A stretch of DNA of 64,000 bases from Myotis daubentonii (Eukaryota > Chordata > Mammalia > Chiroptera > Vespertilionidae). A model generated the notes under the pieces. It ran no database searches. It was not told the origin of the DNA and saw only the letters and a program-made list of their open reading frames with translations. The stretch is taken from positions 65,019,623 through 65,083,622 of the forward strand of contig NC_081861.1 of the NCBI RefSeq assembly GCF_963259705.1, given 5' to 3'. Positions 1-10,372 of the stretch are shown here, piece after piece. Made by a program: the position numbers and the translations under genes. Numbering within the stretch: the stretch's first letter is position 1; each line of letters begins with the position of its first letter.

Positions 1-60
1 AAAAACCTCAGGCAATTTTATCTGCTCCAAAGTATGAGTTTTTAGATTGGCAGGGTTCAG

Positions 61-240
61 GCCCTGGCCGTGTAGCTCAGTTGACTAGAACGTTGTCCCA
101 ATAAGGCAAGGTTGAGGGTTTGATCCCTGCAAGACACATACAAGAAGCAGTCAATGAATGCATAAGTAAGTGAAACAACAAATCGATGTTTCTCGCAGTC
201 TCTCACTCTCTGTGTGTCTCTCTCTTTAAAATAAATAAAT
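61..240 (+). repeat. VES-type tRNA-derived SINE, diverged
   Basis: The head reads like a degenerate tRNA promoter (box A near 72-84, GTAGCTCAGTTGAC; box B-like GGTTTGATCCC near 117-127). It is followed by the VES-style middle (ATCGATGTTTCTC), a CT-rich stretch and an A-rich tail. It is more diverged than the copies at 52455 and 58269, so probably an older subfamily. It is a retroposon, not a tRNA gene. Confidence 0.75.
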
Positions 241-310
241 TAAGAAATAAATTTGCAGCATTTACTAAGTTGTAGCACAGGTTTCAAAAATAAATCCATA
301 CCAATAGTAA

Positions 311-515
311 TAATTAACATTTATTGAATGATTAACCCATTTTAATGCTCACAACATCCCCAAGAAGAATGTGTTGTTATCATCCCCATTTTCAAAGATG
401 ATGTTAATTTACATATGAGACCTTTACACTGGTTAAATAATTAGTCCAAGATTACACAGAGCTGGGAATTGATCCCAATGATGCTAACTGCTATTCTGAA
501 GTTTCATTACACTAA
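311..515 (-). repeat. MIR SINE fragment
   Basis: Read on the minus strand this follows the MIR layout: a block matching the 'ACACAG..CTGGGA' part near 455-475, a 'CCCCATTTTCAAAGATG' block near 382-400 and a 'TTTATTGAATG' end near 320-330. It is strongly diverged, as expected for an ancient mammalian SINE. Confidence 0.6.
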
Positions 516-689
516 GGACGAAGATACTTTTCTATAAGCATCCAGGAACTTGGACAAACAAAAATTCTTCATTCAATTAAAAATATATAAAATCAGAAGG
601 CAATTCAATTTTTCAGTAAACGAACAAATGTGCAGAGGCAAATGGTCACAGGGAAACATACATCTCAATTTGTTCAGGCACCGGAAGTG

Positions 690-1225
690 TATACACTGAG
701 TGACCAGATTATTATGATCACCTGACATTTGTAGGCAAATTAGCTATCATTTCCTGCTGAAGTTGCTAGAGGGCTAGATCATTATAAACGTCTGAATAGC
801 ACAACACACCTAAGTATCATTGCTGATCAAGTTCATCCTATCTGTTGATGGTGTATCCCACTGGAGGTGGCTTCTTGCAACAAGACAATGGGCCATGCCA
901 CGGTGCTCATACTGTGCAGGAGTGGTTTCAAGACTATGAGGGAGATGTTACCTTGCTTAGGTGGCCCCCACAATCACCAGATCTCAATCCAATTGAGCAT
1001 TTGTGGGATGAAGTTAAAAGAGCCATCAGGCAGCTGGTTCCACAACCATCAAATCTCACAGAACTGGACAGTGCTATTCATCAGGCATGGTGTCAGATTC
1101 CTCGCATCACCTTTCAGCATCTCGTGGAGTCAATGCCAAGAAGAATCGCCGCAGTATTGAAGGCAAAAGGTGGCCCAACTAAGTCCTGATGGGGTGGTCA
1201 TAATAATCTGGCCACTCAGTATATA
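690..1225 (+). mobile_element. Tc1-like DNA transposon, internally deleted
   Basis: Inverted termini are visible: the left end from 692 (TACACTGAGTGACCAGATTA) and the right end, read in reverse from 1223, both contain CTGAGTG.CCAGATTATTATGA.CACC. A TA dinucleotide flanks each end (690-691 and 1224-1225), the expected Tc1/mariner target duplication. The element is about 536 bp against roughly 1.5-1.7 kb for a full Tc1, so most of the transposase 5' half is missing, while the 3' half of the coding region is still open. Confidence 0.85.
845..1189 (+). pseudogene. Tc1-like transposase, C-terminal remnant (DD36E spacing)
   Basis: An open frame of 114 codons lies just inside the right terminal repeat. 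It keeps the second catalytic Asp in QQDNGPCH (residue 14) and the third catalytic residue in SPDLNPIEHLW (Glu51), with 36 residues between them. Tc1 and Sleeping Beauty have 34; a spacing of 36 is the hallmark reported for the DD36E (Incomer-type) branch. The helix-turn-helix DNA-binding half and the first catalytic Asp are absent, removed by the deletion that joins the left end to position about 780-840. The first ATG at 845 is not a native start. The fragment cannot catalyse transposition. The Tc1 family call is secure; the DD36E branch rests on the spacing alone. Confidence 0.85.
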
Positions 1226-2746
1226 GGGTGAAATGGTAGACGTTCTGCTAACACGCCCTTTTGGGTTTCTGACTTCTTGGGTCGAGATATAGGTGCCATT
1301 CTGGGGTGAGCTAAAGCCAGGAGGGGGACACTTTCTGATCTTTATTTCAATTAGAGAAGAACACTTTTCTTTGGAGGAGGAGGGATAGATGCTGGGCTTC
1401 TGACAGTGATTTGTGTTAAAGTGGCTCCACTGAATACACAAGTTAGAAAACATTTTTAGAGAACTAGCTTATTGCTGTATAATCATACCATTTAGAAGTT
1501 TAGGATTCTCCCCTTTACTTGTTGATTTGAAAGTCTAAAATGTTACACAGGCTTCTGATAAATCATCTGCCTTTTAGCTTTCTGTGCTCATTTCTCTACT
1601 AGTACAAACACCCTCCCACACGCATCTGTTATGTGATTTAGTTGAAAAGCAGTTTAAAAAGTAATTTTGTGCAAAATGCCACTTCCCTTGATATCTTCAA
1701 TACCTATTATGGGACTTGCCGAGATCAGAAAGTGTTTTGAAAATTTTCAGATTTTAGAGCAGCACTTTGAAAGCAGACTACACTTTTCTCAGAAGACAGA
1801 AAATGCCTCACCATCAAAGGAACTAGTGTTTGTACGTGGCATTTTAGTCCTCATTGTGGTTTAGCCAGCAGTATGTGAGGCCTATTTCAGGTTGTCACTT
1901 GTACTTCTAGCACCCCCAGAATCTGAGACTTCAAACACTTTGCCAGGTTCAAAGAGGACGATAGTTCCTGTAAACTGTGAAAAATACTATCATTTTCAAG
2001 ATTTTTTCGATTTCTATGTGCAGAAAACATAAGAGACTTGTCCCCTTAAACAGCCAAGTGGGATTATATACTTAAGGGCTAAGAGAAAGTACTTTAGGTA
2101 CTGTTGGGATGGTACCTTTCCTTAATTAAAAGAAGAAAACCAGGCTTTCGTTCCAGAGACCAACTTAGAAAAAAGAGTTCTGAAAAAATGAAATAATAGT
2201 AGGAATAAGAACAACAAAAAGATTTGTAGGATTATGCTCAGGATGTATTCCAGAAACCAGAACAAAATTTTTAAGAGAATGAAAGAGAAGAAAAACTCAA
2301 AAGGCATGTCTGAGGTTTGGTAGGTAACTTTAAAGAGACACTCCTCCAGCACCTGAAATGCCCTTCGTTGTGTCCTCAGAGGAACTGAGGAATGCATCCA
2401 GCATCCGCCTCCAGGAACAGCCTGAGCTGAGCAGTGAGAACTGGGAGGGTGACTGACTCCACAGTGAACCTGTGCACCGGCCAGGGAGATGTGCGGGCTG
2501 GACCGGGGTTGGTTTGCAGTGCTGGGAAACCCCGATTCCTAGAGGAGGAGGAGATGACTGTGAGACCTTTCCCCAGACACCTCAGCCTCGGCCTTGGACA
2601 CGCCCTCACAATAGATGCCCTCCAACTAGATGTCCTGTCCGGACCCAGTGACCCTGTCCCTCAACCAGATGTTAACCTCTCAGGATACCACCAACACCTG
2701 GGTTCCATGTTGGGTCAAAGCTGTCAACACTGCCAAGGTCTCCAGA
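1226..2746. other. No recognised gene or repeat; G+C-richer block at 2411-2746
   Basis: I see no coding pattern or repeat signature in 1226-2410. From about 2411 to 2746 the base composition rises and some CpG appears, and a 114-codon frame runs 2434-2778 on the plus strand. Its translation shows no motif I know. It could be an old LTR or repeat fragment, or an unidentified transcribed segment. Confidence 0.4.
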
Positions 2747-2786
2747 GGAAACTGCTGATATCAGTAGGAAACTGCTGATATCAGTA
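2747..2786. repeat. Perfect 2 x 20-bp tandem duplication
   Basis: The 20-base unit GGAAACTGCTGATATCAGTA occurs at 2747-2766 and again at 2767-2786 without a mismatch. It contains the palindrome CTGATATCAG. The lack of divergence suggests a recent slippage event or a young microduplication. Confidence 0.9.
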
Positions 2787-2800
2787 GCTACTGTCTATGT

Positions 2801-3035
2801 CAGTGATGGTGAACCTTTTGAGCTCGGCGTGTCAGCATTTTGAAAAACCCTAACTTAACTCAGCTGCCGTGTCACATATAGAAATTTTTTGATATTTGCA
2901 ACCATAGTAAAACAAAGATTTATAGTTTTGATGTTTATTTTATATATTTAAATGCCATTTAACAAAGAAAAATCAACCAAAAAAATGAGTTTGCGTGTCA
3001 CCTCTGACACGAGTGTCATAGGTTTGCCATCACTG
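2801..3035 (-). mobile_element. Non-autonomous hAT element (family 1, copy 1)
   Basis: The 235-bp element starts CAGTGATGG and ends CCATCACTG, and is flanked by the 8-bp direct repeat GTCTATGT (2793-2800 and 3036-3043), which is diagnostic for hAT. It has no coding capacity and depends on a transposase in trans. A copy of equal length in the opposite orientation lies at 61599-61833; the strand given here is relative to that copy. Confidence 0.92.
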
Positions 3036-3043
3036 GTCTATGT

Positions 3044-3465
3044 CCTGACCACCTGGGGAAATGAAAGAGCAAATTTAATGTCAAAACAACAATAACAAAA
3101 AAGAAAACAACCAAATGATGCAGTGGCTTTGGAAACACAAGACCATAGAATGTAGAATTATGCTGGGTACAATTTTGAGGGTATTTGGAGCTCAGAGTGA
3201 GTGGCAGAAAGATGTGAGTGATATATTTATCATCTATGATTAACCTGCAGAAAACCTGAAGGGGTCAACTAGAGGTAAATAAATGGCATAGGGGAGACTG
3301 TAGGAGAAGAGGCTGGTGATGTATGAGTGTGTTTGTGAAAAAATAAAAGAGTTCATCGGTAAAGCATACATTAATAGCAGACACACTTTAATTTTTTTTG
3401 TTTTATATAGCCCTAATCAATGTTTTAAAATAAAATGAAATCTATGCTGAGTTTTATAGCCTATA
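3044..3465. other. No recognised gene or repeat
   Basis: A-rich sequence between the hAT element and the Helitron, with several short AT-rich runs. I see no element ends, coding frame or RNA gene. Confidence 0.4.
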
Positions 3466-3913
3466 CTAGAGGCCCGGTGCAGGAAATTCCTGCACTGGTG
3501 TGAGAGGGGTCCCTCAGTCCATCCTGTGCCCTCTCACTCTGGGAGCCCCACTATCGATTGCCCCAAAGAGGTAGGCCCCACACACCGGGCTGGGGCTACT
3601 TGATGGATCGTCTCAAAAAGGTAGGCCCTGCCCACCCGCTGCAGCACCTCCGGGGGGTAGCCTGGGCCTCCCTCTTTGGAGAGATCATGGAGTCCCCAAT
3701 TCATCGATTGCCTCACCAACTGGTGGCTTGGGCCTCCCTCTGCAGGGTGATCATGGGGCAATGGCCCGGCCCCCAACCAATTACATCACACCCACCTTGG
3801 CTGGCCTGGTGCCAGTGGGAGTTATAGCGTGGTTGTCCGGAAGGTCGTCCGGATGGTCATTCTGCTGTTCAGTCATTTGGTCGATTTGCATATTACGCTT
3901 TTATTATTATAGA
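3466..3913 (-). mobile_element. HeliBat-type non-autonomous Helitron A
   Basis: Read on the minus strand it begins with the 5' terminus TCTATAATAATAAAAGCG (ending at 3913) and finishes with the 3' hairpin (GTGCAGGAATTTCCTGCAC region at 3477-3496) followed by GGGCCTCTAG at 3466. It is preceded by A at 3465. No Rep/helicase frame is present. The right end abuts the next Helitron with no host base between them. Confidence 0.88.
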
Positions 3914-3960
3914 CTAGTAGTCCGGGCACAAAATTTGTGCACATTAAAAGGGAATTAATT

Positions 3961-4130
3961 GCCCTAACTGGTTTGGCTCAGTGGATAGAGCATCAGCCTA
4001 TGGACTCAAGGGTCCTGGTTCGATTCCGGTCAAGGGCATGTACTTTGGTTGCGGGCACATCCCCAGTGGAGAGTGTGCAGGAGGCAGCTGATCGATGTTT
4101 CTCTCTCATCAGTGTTTCTAACTCTCTATT
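3961..4130 (+). repeat. VES SINE lacking its 3' tail, inside Helitron B
   Basis: Box A (TGGCTCAGTGG) and box B (GGTTCGATTCC, 4017-4027) are intact. The body runs to AACTCTCTAT and then stops, without the CTCTCCCTTCC stretch or A-rich tail, and I see no target duplication. That fits capture of part of a SINE by the Helitron rather than ordinary retroposition. Confidence 0.85.
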
Positions 4131-4198
4131 ATGTCGCCAACAATGGCTTCTTTTGGCTTCAGAGGTACTTTGTTACAATAGTTGGTCTTTAAACATAT

Positions 4199-4455
4199 TC
4201 TCTCCTCCCTGCTGTCAGGGGCCAGGGTACAGATGAATAGGATTGCTAGCTGACGGGCTCCTGACAGCAAACTGGCCACCTGTCGATTCTGTGAGGAAAG
4301 GGGCTCCCTCCTCCCTCCTGTCAGGGTCTGGGTTGCAGGTGAATGGCAGGTTGGGGTTCTTGGCTGGCAGGCCACTGACAGCAAACTATCCAACAGTGGA
4401 TTCTGTGAGGAATGGGGCTCCCTCCTTTCTACTGTCAGGGTCTGGTTTGAAGGTC
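4199..4455. repeat. Diverged ~118-bp tandem repeat in Helitron B
   Basis: About 2.3 units. GATTCTGTGAGGAA.GGGGCT and CTGTCAGGGTCTGG recur near 4275-4333 and 4399-4443, and a further partial copy starts near 4199. Unit-to-unit divergence is noticeable, so the array is not recent. Confidence 0.7.
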
Positions 4456-5059
4456 GGCCATGCCCCCTGTTGGGCCAGACCCAGAGTTCTACCACACCAT
4501 GGCCTTCATCTCAGCAACCCAGGACTGACTGCTTCTGGGCGCTCCTCGTGCTCTGATGGTGGGTTCTTCCCTCAGGCCACACAGGAAACAGCTGTGGAGG
4601 GTGCAGCCCTTGGCAAAGTGACCCAGAATTCAGTGGGTCCAAGCTCCAAGGGCAGGTTCCTGCCTCAAACCCTGCCCTTGCCGGAAACAGCTCCAGGAAA
4701 CAGCTCGGGGGAGGGTGCAGCCGTTGCCAAGACAATCCCTGCAGGACTGACTTCCTTCCGCTTGGTCGCAGCGGTTGTGGTTGTGGCAGTTGTGGTCGTG
4801 ATGAACACCACCCATGGTTTTTATATAAGTAGATAGTTTTATAAGAAGCATTAGTACATATACCAGGAAAGATATATTTACATTGATTTCTTTTCTGTAT
4901 CTGAGGCAAACCTAACACTCTGGTAATACTGTTCAAATATGATACTACTCATCAACAGGACAGTTTTGCAATGAAATGAAAAGTGCCTGAAAAAACAGCT
5001 TTAGGAAATCCCCCAAGGAATTAACAATGTTTTGGATGCCATTGTTAATTTTATTCAAT

Positions 5060-5190
5060 TAAAATATATTTATTCAACACCTACTGTGTGCCAGTGTTTA
5101 CTAGTTGTTCATGTTTGCAGTCACAGTTTCTACCCTCATAAAATGTACAAACTTATTGAATGTTGGATATGTGTCACCACAATCTTCTTC
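5060..5190 (-). repeat. L2 3'-end fragment
   Basis: The stretch 'TTTATTCAACACCTACTGTGTGCCAG' followed by 'CTACCCTCATAAAATGTACA' matches the antisense 3' end of mammalian L2 LINEs. Short and diverged. Confidence 0.55.
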
Positions 5191-6744
5191 CTTAAAGCAC
5201 ACAGGGACATCCCAAGCTCTGTTCACTGTGGCATGGCAGAGGAGCAGGCCAGGTGTAATGTGTGGCACTGGTCTTATGAGAGGGCACAGAAATAAAGGTA
5301 ATGTGCAATTTCCAAGCCCTGGCTTTCCCTCTTCCTTTAAGAACATGGGTTTACCTTAACTTCTACTCGAACTTTTATAACCCTTTTAGCGCAACGATTA
5401 TTTGGTAGATTGCTCGTGCTCCTGGCTGGGATATTCACCTTCTCTGTCTTCAGTCACCTTGATTTTCAGGCCCCATTGGAAAAGATTACATAGGTAGCAA
5501 TAGACATGTTCATTGCCTCCTCAGGAGGATCATTGACTTTGTCTTGATTTGCATTTAATTACTTAGGGAAGGAGGAATTTTTAATCCCAAAAACATGTTT
5601 TATACAGTGTAATGACCCCCTGCAATTTTGAAAATATAAATTACACAGCTGACGGTTCAGTGACATTAAGTGTTATCTATATATCACCATTTTGCCCAAG
5701 ATGTTGAGGTTTCAACTTGAATATGTCTAATGCTCACTTTATCAATCTGAAGGTGTTTGCAATCCTTTGTGATGAGAAACATCACACCTAAGTGTAAGCT
5801 CTTAATTGTATTCCATTAATTAAGTGCTAAATTGATATTTGGCAACTTGGATGAGTTGAAGGCAAAAGTTTACACATGACACAGCAGCTCAAACTTCATT
5901 GTGACTGCAAACCTAATTTTAAAAATGTTCCTTGTCTATACTGCTCTCATTTTCTTGATACTGAACTTCATCTCCCAAGTCCCAAACTCCATTTTAGACT
6001 TTTACTTTATAATATACAACTCATTATGAGTTGCAAAATCCTTTGCTTAGTGAACAGCCTTTGAGTATCAATAAAAATATTAAATGTAATTTTTATTAAG
6101 AAGTCTGACCCAAAGGCGTGTCAGGATTAAATGGATATAAAGTACCAAACACCAGTATGAATTGACCCACCTGCAGAAGGTCTCAGAGGTGAGGTCAACA
6201 ACTCAGTGCAGAGAGACAAAAGGAAAAGAAAAGGCCTCATTTCCTGACAGAGGAAATCAACATCACTGAGTATGATATTGCAACATATGCACTACTTTTA
6301 ACAAGGTAAGCATTGCCCAAAATGGTGAAAAGTGTCAAGATACATTTTCAAAGATGTAAAAGTTAGGGATCTTTTTCTTATGCTTACAAATTATTTGGTA
6401 GGGATGAAAAAGAAAGACTAATCTGAGGTGTAATCCATTACTGCATGCGATTTTTAGGAAACCACAAGGTCAGTATGATCCCCAGGAACTGAATTTCAGG
6501 GAATCATCCAGACTTTTTAGGACCCTCCCACCCATAGCCAATGATTTTATAAAGCTTTTTGAAATAATGTGCACATAGCAAAATGCCATGGGCCTATGTT
6601 TAGAAAGAGAAAGGGGATCTTTTTCTTGTTTCTTCTCCTTTTTCATCCTTAATTTTTGGCAAGTGTGTGTGGCAAGAAGGTGGCGAGATTAATTTTGTTC
6701 TCTTAGGGATCTAGTCAGTGAATTGGTACAATCCAACAGAACAG
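5191..6744. other. No recognised gene or repeat
   Basis: About 1.5 kb of AT-rich sequence. I see no open frame of interest, no element ends and no microsatellite. Confidence 0.45.
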
Positions 6745-6746
6745 TA

Positions 6747-7076
6747 CAGTAGGTCCTCGGGTTATGTTGGAGATCCGTTCCTACAGTGCGACGTAATGTG
6801 ATTTTCGCCGTAATTAGGAACCCACCTACATAAGCACCTACGTCACTCACATGGAGCACATACACAGTAGTAATGAAGTGAAACAGTAAAAAAAAAAAGT
6901 TAAAAGAAAGATAACAATTCCTGACCTTTACTTGTGGTAAATAAATAATAAAAAACATAAAGCACATACGTACATATGTTGAAATGAGGGTACTTTTTTT
7001 ATATAAATAAATGGGAGATGGCTACATGACCACTAAATGATGTACATTGAGTCTGACGTAACCCAAGGACTGTCTG
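6747..7076. mobile_element. pogo/Tigger-type MITE
   Basis: Ends are inverted repeats beginning CAG next to TA: left CAGTAGGTCCTCGGGTTATG from 6747, right (reverse) CAGACAGTCCTTGGGTTACG from 7076. TA flanks at 6745-6746 and 7077-7078. TA plus CAG ends is typical of the pogo/Tigger branch of Tc1/mariner. It is 330 bp and non-coding; the exact family name is not something I can give. Confidence 0.75.
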
Positions 7077-7254
7077 TATTCTCTCCAAGGGCAGGTAAGG
7101 CCGTCCTGCAGAGGCAGACGTGATTTTGGTAAAACTACATGGAGCCAGACTCTAATGAACCAAACATGTGCAAGGTAGGTTGGAACGAAGCCACCAATAA
7201 AAATAAAGGACTCCACAGAGTAGTCTATGTTTGAATGGCTCTAAACTGAGAACT

Positions 7255-7590
7255 AAATAAGCCAGTCAGAGAAAGATAAATATCATATGATCTCACTCAT
7301 TTGTGGAATATAATGAACAACATAAACTGATGAACAAAAATAGAACCAGAGTCATAGAAGCATCAGATAGAGTCTATCCAATGGACTGTCCAACCTATGA
7401 GGGAAGGTGGGGGAGGGGGGAAGAGATCAGCCCAAGGATGTGTATGCATGTATATGAGCAAAACCAATGGGCCCAGAGGGGTGGAGGGTGAGGGCATGTG
7501 CTGGGGGGTGGGAGTGGCCTGGGAGAGATCAATGGGAGAAAAAAAAAGAAACTTATGTAATATTTTAAACAATAAAGAATTGAAATTAAA
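7255..7590 (+). mobile_element. L1 3' end, 5'-truncated
   Basis: Starts in the last part of ORF2 ('AAGCCAGTCAGAGAAAGATAAA', 'CATATGATCTCACTCATTTG') and runs through a G-rich 3' UTR to an A-rich tail after AATAAAG. The same 3' UTR type ends the L1s at 14360 and 51979. Confidence 0.85.
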
Positions 7591-8204
7591 AAAAATTCTG
7601 ACAAATGCTGAAAGAGTGACCAAATGTAGTAGTTTTAATACTTCAAAAAGTTCTACATGAGCTTGATGAGAGTGGAAGGGGTCATTAATTCATATTGTAA
7701 AAGCACATGAAGTGTAAGAACTTTGACTCAAGTCAAGCAGTCGATAAATATTTCCATCTTCAAAGATTGATGACAGGTGATTACTTTAGAAGTTTGATTC
7801 ACACTAAAGTTGCTTGATTTAATTTACAGGACTATGTTGAGTATTGTGTTTCAAATGACGACAATGGAACATCACTAACATCTAAATCTGCAAGTTTTCG
7901 TTATTAGAAAATGCTCTGCTTGCCCTTCATCATCACAGAAGAACTTAAAAATTACCTGAAATAATTTAAAATATGCCATACTGTATTATGATAGAACCTT
8001 CAAGATTATTCACACAAGTACATAAATATGCACACATGTATACACACATACATACACATGCATAGCATGTATCTTCACATTTCAATAAATATGATTATAG
8101 TAATACACACACATTACTTTTTTTTCTGTCAAGAATTATTCATAATACCTTTTATGCCAATCACCTTTTTTTTTTATTTTAGGAAAGCAACATTCCTAAA
8201 ACTA

Positions 8205-8210
<6 letters not shown>
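7591..8210. other. No recognised gene or repeat
   Basis: AT-rich sequence with a short CA-rich run near 8028-8060. Nothing else is recognised. Confidence 0.4.

Positions 8211-8267
<57 letters not shown>
8211..8267. repeat. (TA)n-(CA)n compound microsatellite
   Basis: About 45 bases of alternating TA are followed by about 12 bases of CA. The open frame that crosses it (8028-8294) is an artefact of the dinucleotide repeat. Confidence 0.95.
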
Positions 8268-8454
8268 GGCACTATTTCTAGGAAAAGTGTATGAATAAAA
8301 TTGATTTGAGTTTTATGTCATATTAATGATACTTTTTTAGTTTTAGTCAGAGACTCAAATAATTCTTCTTTTATTTCTTGGGAGTTATTTTTCAAATAGG
8401 TTACTGCTCTGAATATTTCCTGTGTAGTATGATCACATAAAAGAGTTAAATTGT

Positions 8455-8654
8455 GCCCAGCCGGCGTAACTCAGTGGTTGAGTTTTGACTTATGGACCAG
8501 GAGGTCCCAGTCAGGGAACAGGCCCGGGTTGTTGGCTTGATCCCCAGTGGGGGGTGTGCTGGAGGCAACCAATCAATAATTCTCTCTCATCATTGATGTT
8601 TCTATCTCTCTCCCTCTCCTTTCCTCTCTGAAATCAATAACAATATATATTTTA
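8455..8654 (+). repeat. VES SINE with 16-bp target duplication
   Basis: tRNA-derived head (GTAACTCAGTGGTTGAG), CCCAGTGGGGGGTGTGCTGGAGG middle and A-rich tail. It is flanked by the direct repeat AAAAGAGTTAAATTGT at 8439-8454 and 8655-8670, a clean L1-mediated target duplication. Confidence 0.93.
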
Positions 8655-8670
8655 AAAAGAGTTAAATTGT

Positions 8671-9272
8671 CTCTTTTCCTCATCCACAGAAACAGACATT
8701 TTAATGCATATTAGTCATCAGAGATTGTTCTGTTTCTTTCTTCAATATAATTAAATTATTCTTTCATTGATGATTTCTGGCAGGTAAAGCAATAAAGTAA
8801 ATTATATGTACCATGAGACATTATGTTTAAAATAATCCTAGAATATGGAAAACACATAAGCTGAAAATTCCAGTTTAGGGCAAGAAAAATTTTCTGTAAG
8901 TTTGATAGTTGAAAGTGACAGATTTGAAATAAAGTTATACTTTTAAATTATTAAAATTGTACATGATAATTATAGCCACTTTTTAGACTTTTTATTCCTG
9001 TGATGTACTATTCATGCCAACTACTGTTCTAATTTGGAGGTTATTATTCCTTAAAAAAATGACTCATATTCAGTGACTTCTGGCTGTATCATTTGTAGCA
9101 CCACAGGCAACTGACAAGAATTAGACTGAGAGAGAAAAGAAAAAATAGTTGATAAACTCCTCTGAGAATGGGTGAGTATGAAATATCATCTGAACTTTTT
9201 ATGTACATTGTACTATAGTTTTCAGATAAGGGCCATAATGTTTTCACAAAGGATGAAAATAAAATAATCATA
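8671..9272. other. No recognised gene or repeat
   Basis: AT-rich sequence without an element signature I recognise. Confidence 0.4.
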
Positions 9273-9470
9273 AATCATCTTTAAACTTGGAAATCACTGC
9301 TCTAGAGCAGTACACTTTAGAACTGTATTTGACACCACTTGGAATTCAATTCTAAATGGCTGGATACTGTATAAAAGTGTTTGTAAACACTTGGAAATCA
9401 CTGACCTAAATGCAGAAACAATGTAGAAGAGTGTTTGACAAAACTTGGACACATATTGCAGATGTTGCTC
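9273..9470. repeat. Degenerate ~53-bp tandem array
   Basis: Four diverged units share '(T)TTGACA.CACTTGGAAATCACTG..CTAAAT..GCAGA..ACTGTATAA'. The core CTTGGAAATCACTG is seen at about 9287 and 9390, and related TTTGACACCACTTGG and TTTGACAAAACTTGG at about 9329 and 9436. The origin is unknown. Confidence 0.55.
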
Positions 9471-9509
9471 ATATTTTCTAAACCTAAATTCTGCTAGAAG
9501 AAACTGGTT

Positions 9510-9944
9510 GAAAGAGTTGATTTTTGTGTATAGTGCAAGATAGAAGTCCAATTTTTTTGTTGTTGTTGTTGCATGTGTATACCTAGTTTTCCAAGCGCCA
9601 TTTGTAGAAGAGAATATCCTTTCACTATTATGTGTTCCTGGCATCCTCGTTGAAGATCTTAATATTTCTGGGCTTTGTATTTTAGTCCATTGCTGTATGT
9701 CTGCTTAATGTCAATACTATACAGTTTTAAATATTCTAACTCTGTAGCACATTTTGAAATCAGAAAGTATGATGCTTTTGAGTTTGCTTTTACTTCTCAA
9801 GATCACTTTGGTTATTCAGGATCTTTAATAGTTCCATATAAATTTTAAGATTGCTTTTAGTATATCTGTAAAATATGTAATTGGGATTTTAATAGAGAGT
9901 GCATTGAAACCAGGGAGTGTTTTGAATAGTATGGGTATATTAAC
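9510..9944 (-). mobile_element. L1 ORF2 fragment, inverted 5' part of the next L1
   Basis: On the minus strand this reads as L1 ORF2 text ('...CAATGGACTAAAATACAAAGCC', then '..GGAAAACTAGG'). Its end at about 9510 ('CACTATACACAAAAATCAACTC') lies in ORF2 exactly where the following sense fragment begins at 9945. Opposite orientation with adjacent ORF2 content is the twin-priming pattern. Confidence 0.82.
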
Positions 9945-10372
9945 AAAAATAAACTGAAATGGATTAAGACTAATGTAAAACCTGAAACTGTAAAACTCCT
10001 CAAAGCATACATAAGGGAAAAGCTTCTTGACATTGGCCTTGACAAAGATTCCTTGGATTTGGCACCAAAAGCAAAGGCAACAAAACCAAAAATAGACACC
10101 TGGGACTATATCAAGCTAAAAACTTCTGCACAGCAACAAAATACAATCAACAGAATAAAAATGCAACCTATGGAATGGGAAAACATTTGCAAATGATATA
10201 TCTAATAAGGGAGTAATTTCCAAAATATATAAATATCTCCTACAACTGAAAAGAAAAAGCAAAACAAAGAATAACACATTTAAAAATGAACAAATGTTTT
10301 GAATAGACATGTAGCCAAAGAAAAAATTCAAATGGCTACACTGAGGGATCATCTCATACCTGTTAGGGTGGA

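Larger units (their letters stand above)
3914..4833 (-). mobile_element. Helitron B, abutting Helitron A head-to-tail
   Basis: The 3' end (minus strand) is at 3914: CTAG preceded by a hairpin-forming GCACAAAATTTGTGC at about 3926-3940. The 5' end is the AT-rich terminus finishing TATATAAGTAGA at 4833, followed by T. The interior differs from other Helitrons here: a 3'-truncated VES head (3961-4130), a ~118-bp tandem repeat (4199-4455) and a second direct repeat (CAGGAAACAGCT near 4583 and 4693). The 197-codon open frame across it (4243-4836) has repetitive, low-information translation and I do not call it a gene. Confidence 0.75.

Noticed and set aside
4243..4836. Longest open frame of the window (197 codons, plus strand)
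   Set aside because: It lies wholly inside Helitron B and crosses its tandem repeats. The translation is low-complexity, with no domain, and the frame ends just beyond the Helitron's AT-rich 5' terminus.
8028..8294. Open frames across (TA)n, (CA)n and (CT)n runs (also 45002-45325, 33368-33731, 62620-62816)
   Set aside because: Dinucleotide repeats give artificial Tyr-Ile, Thr-His or Ser-Leu runs; no other coding evidence.
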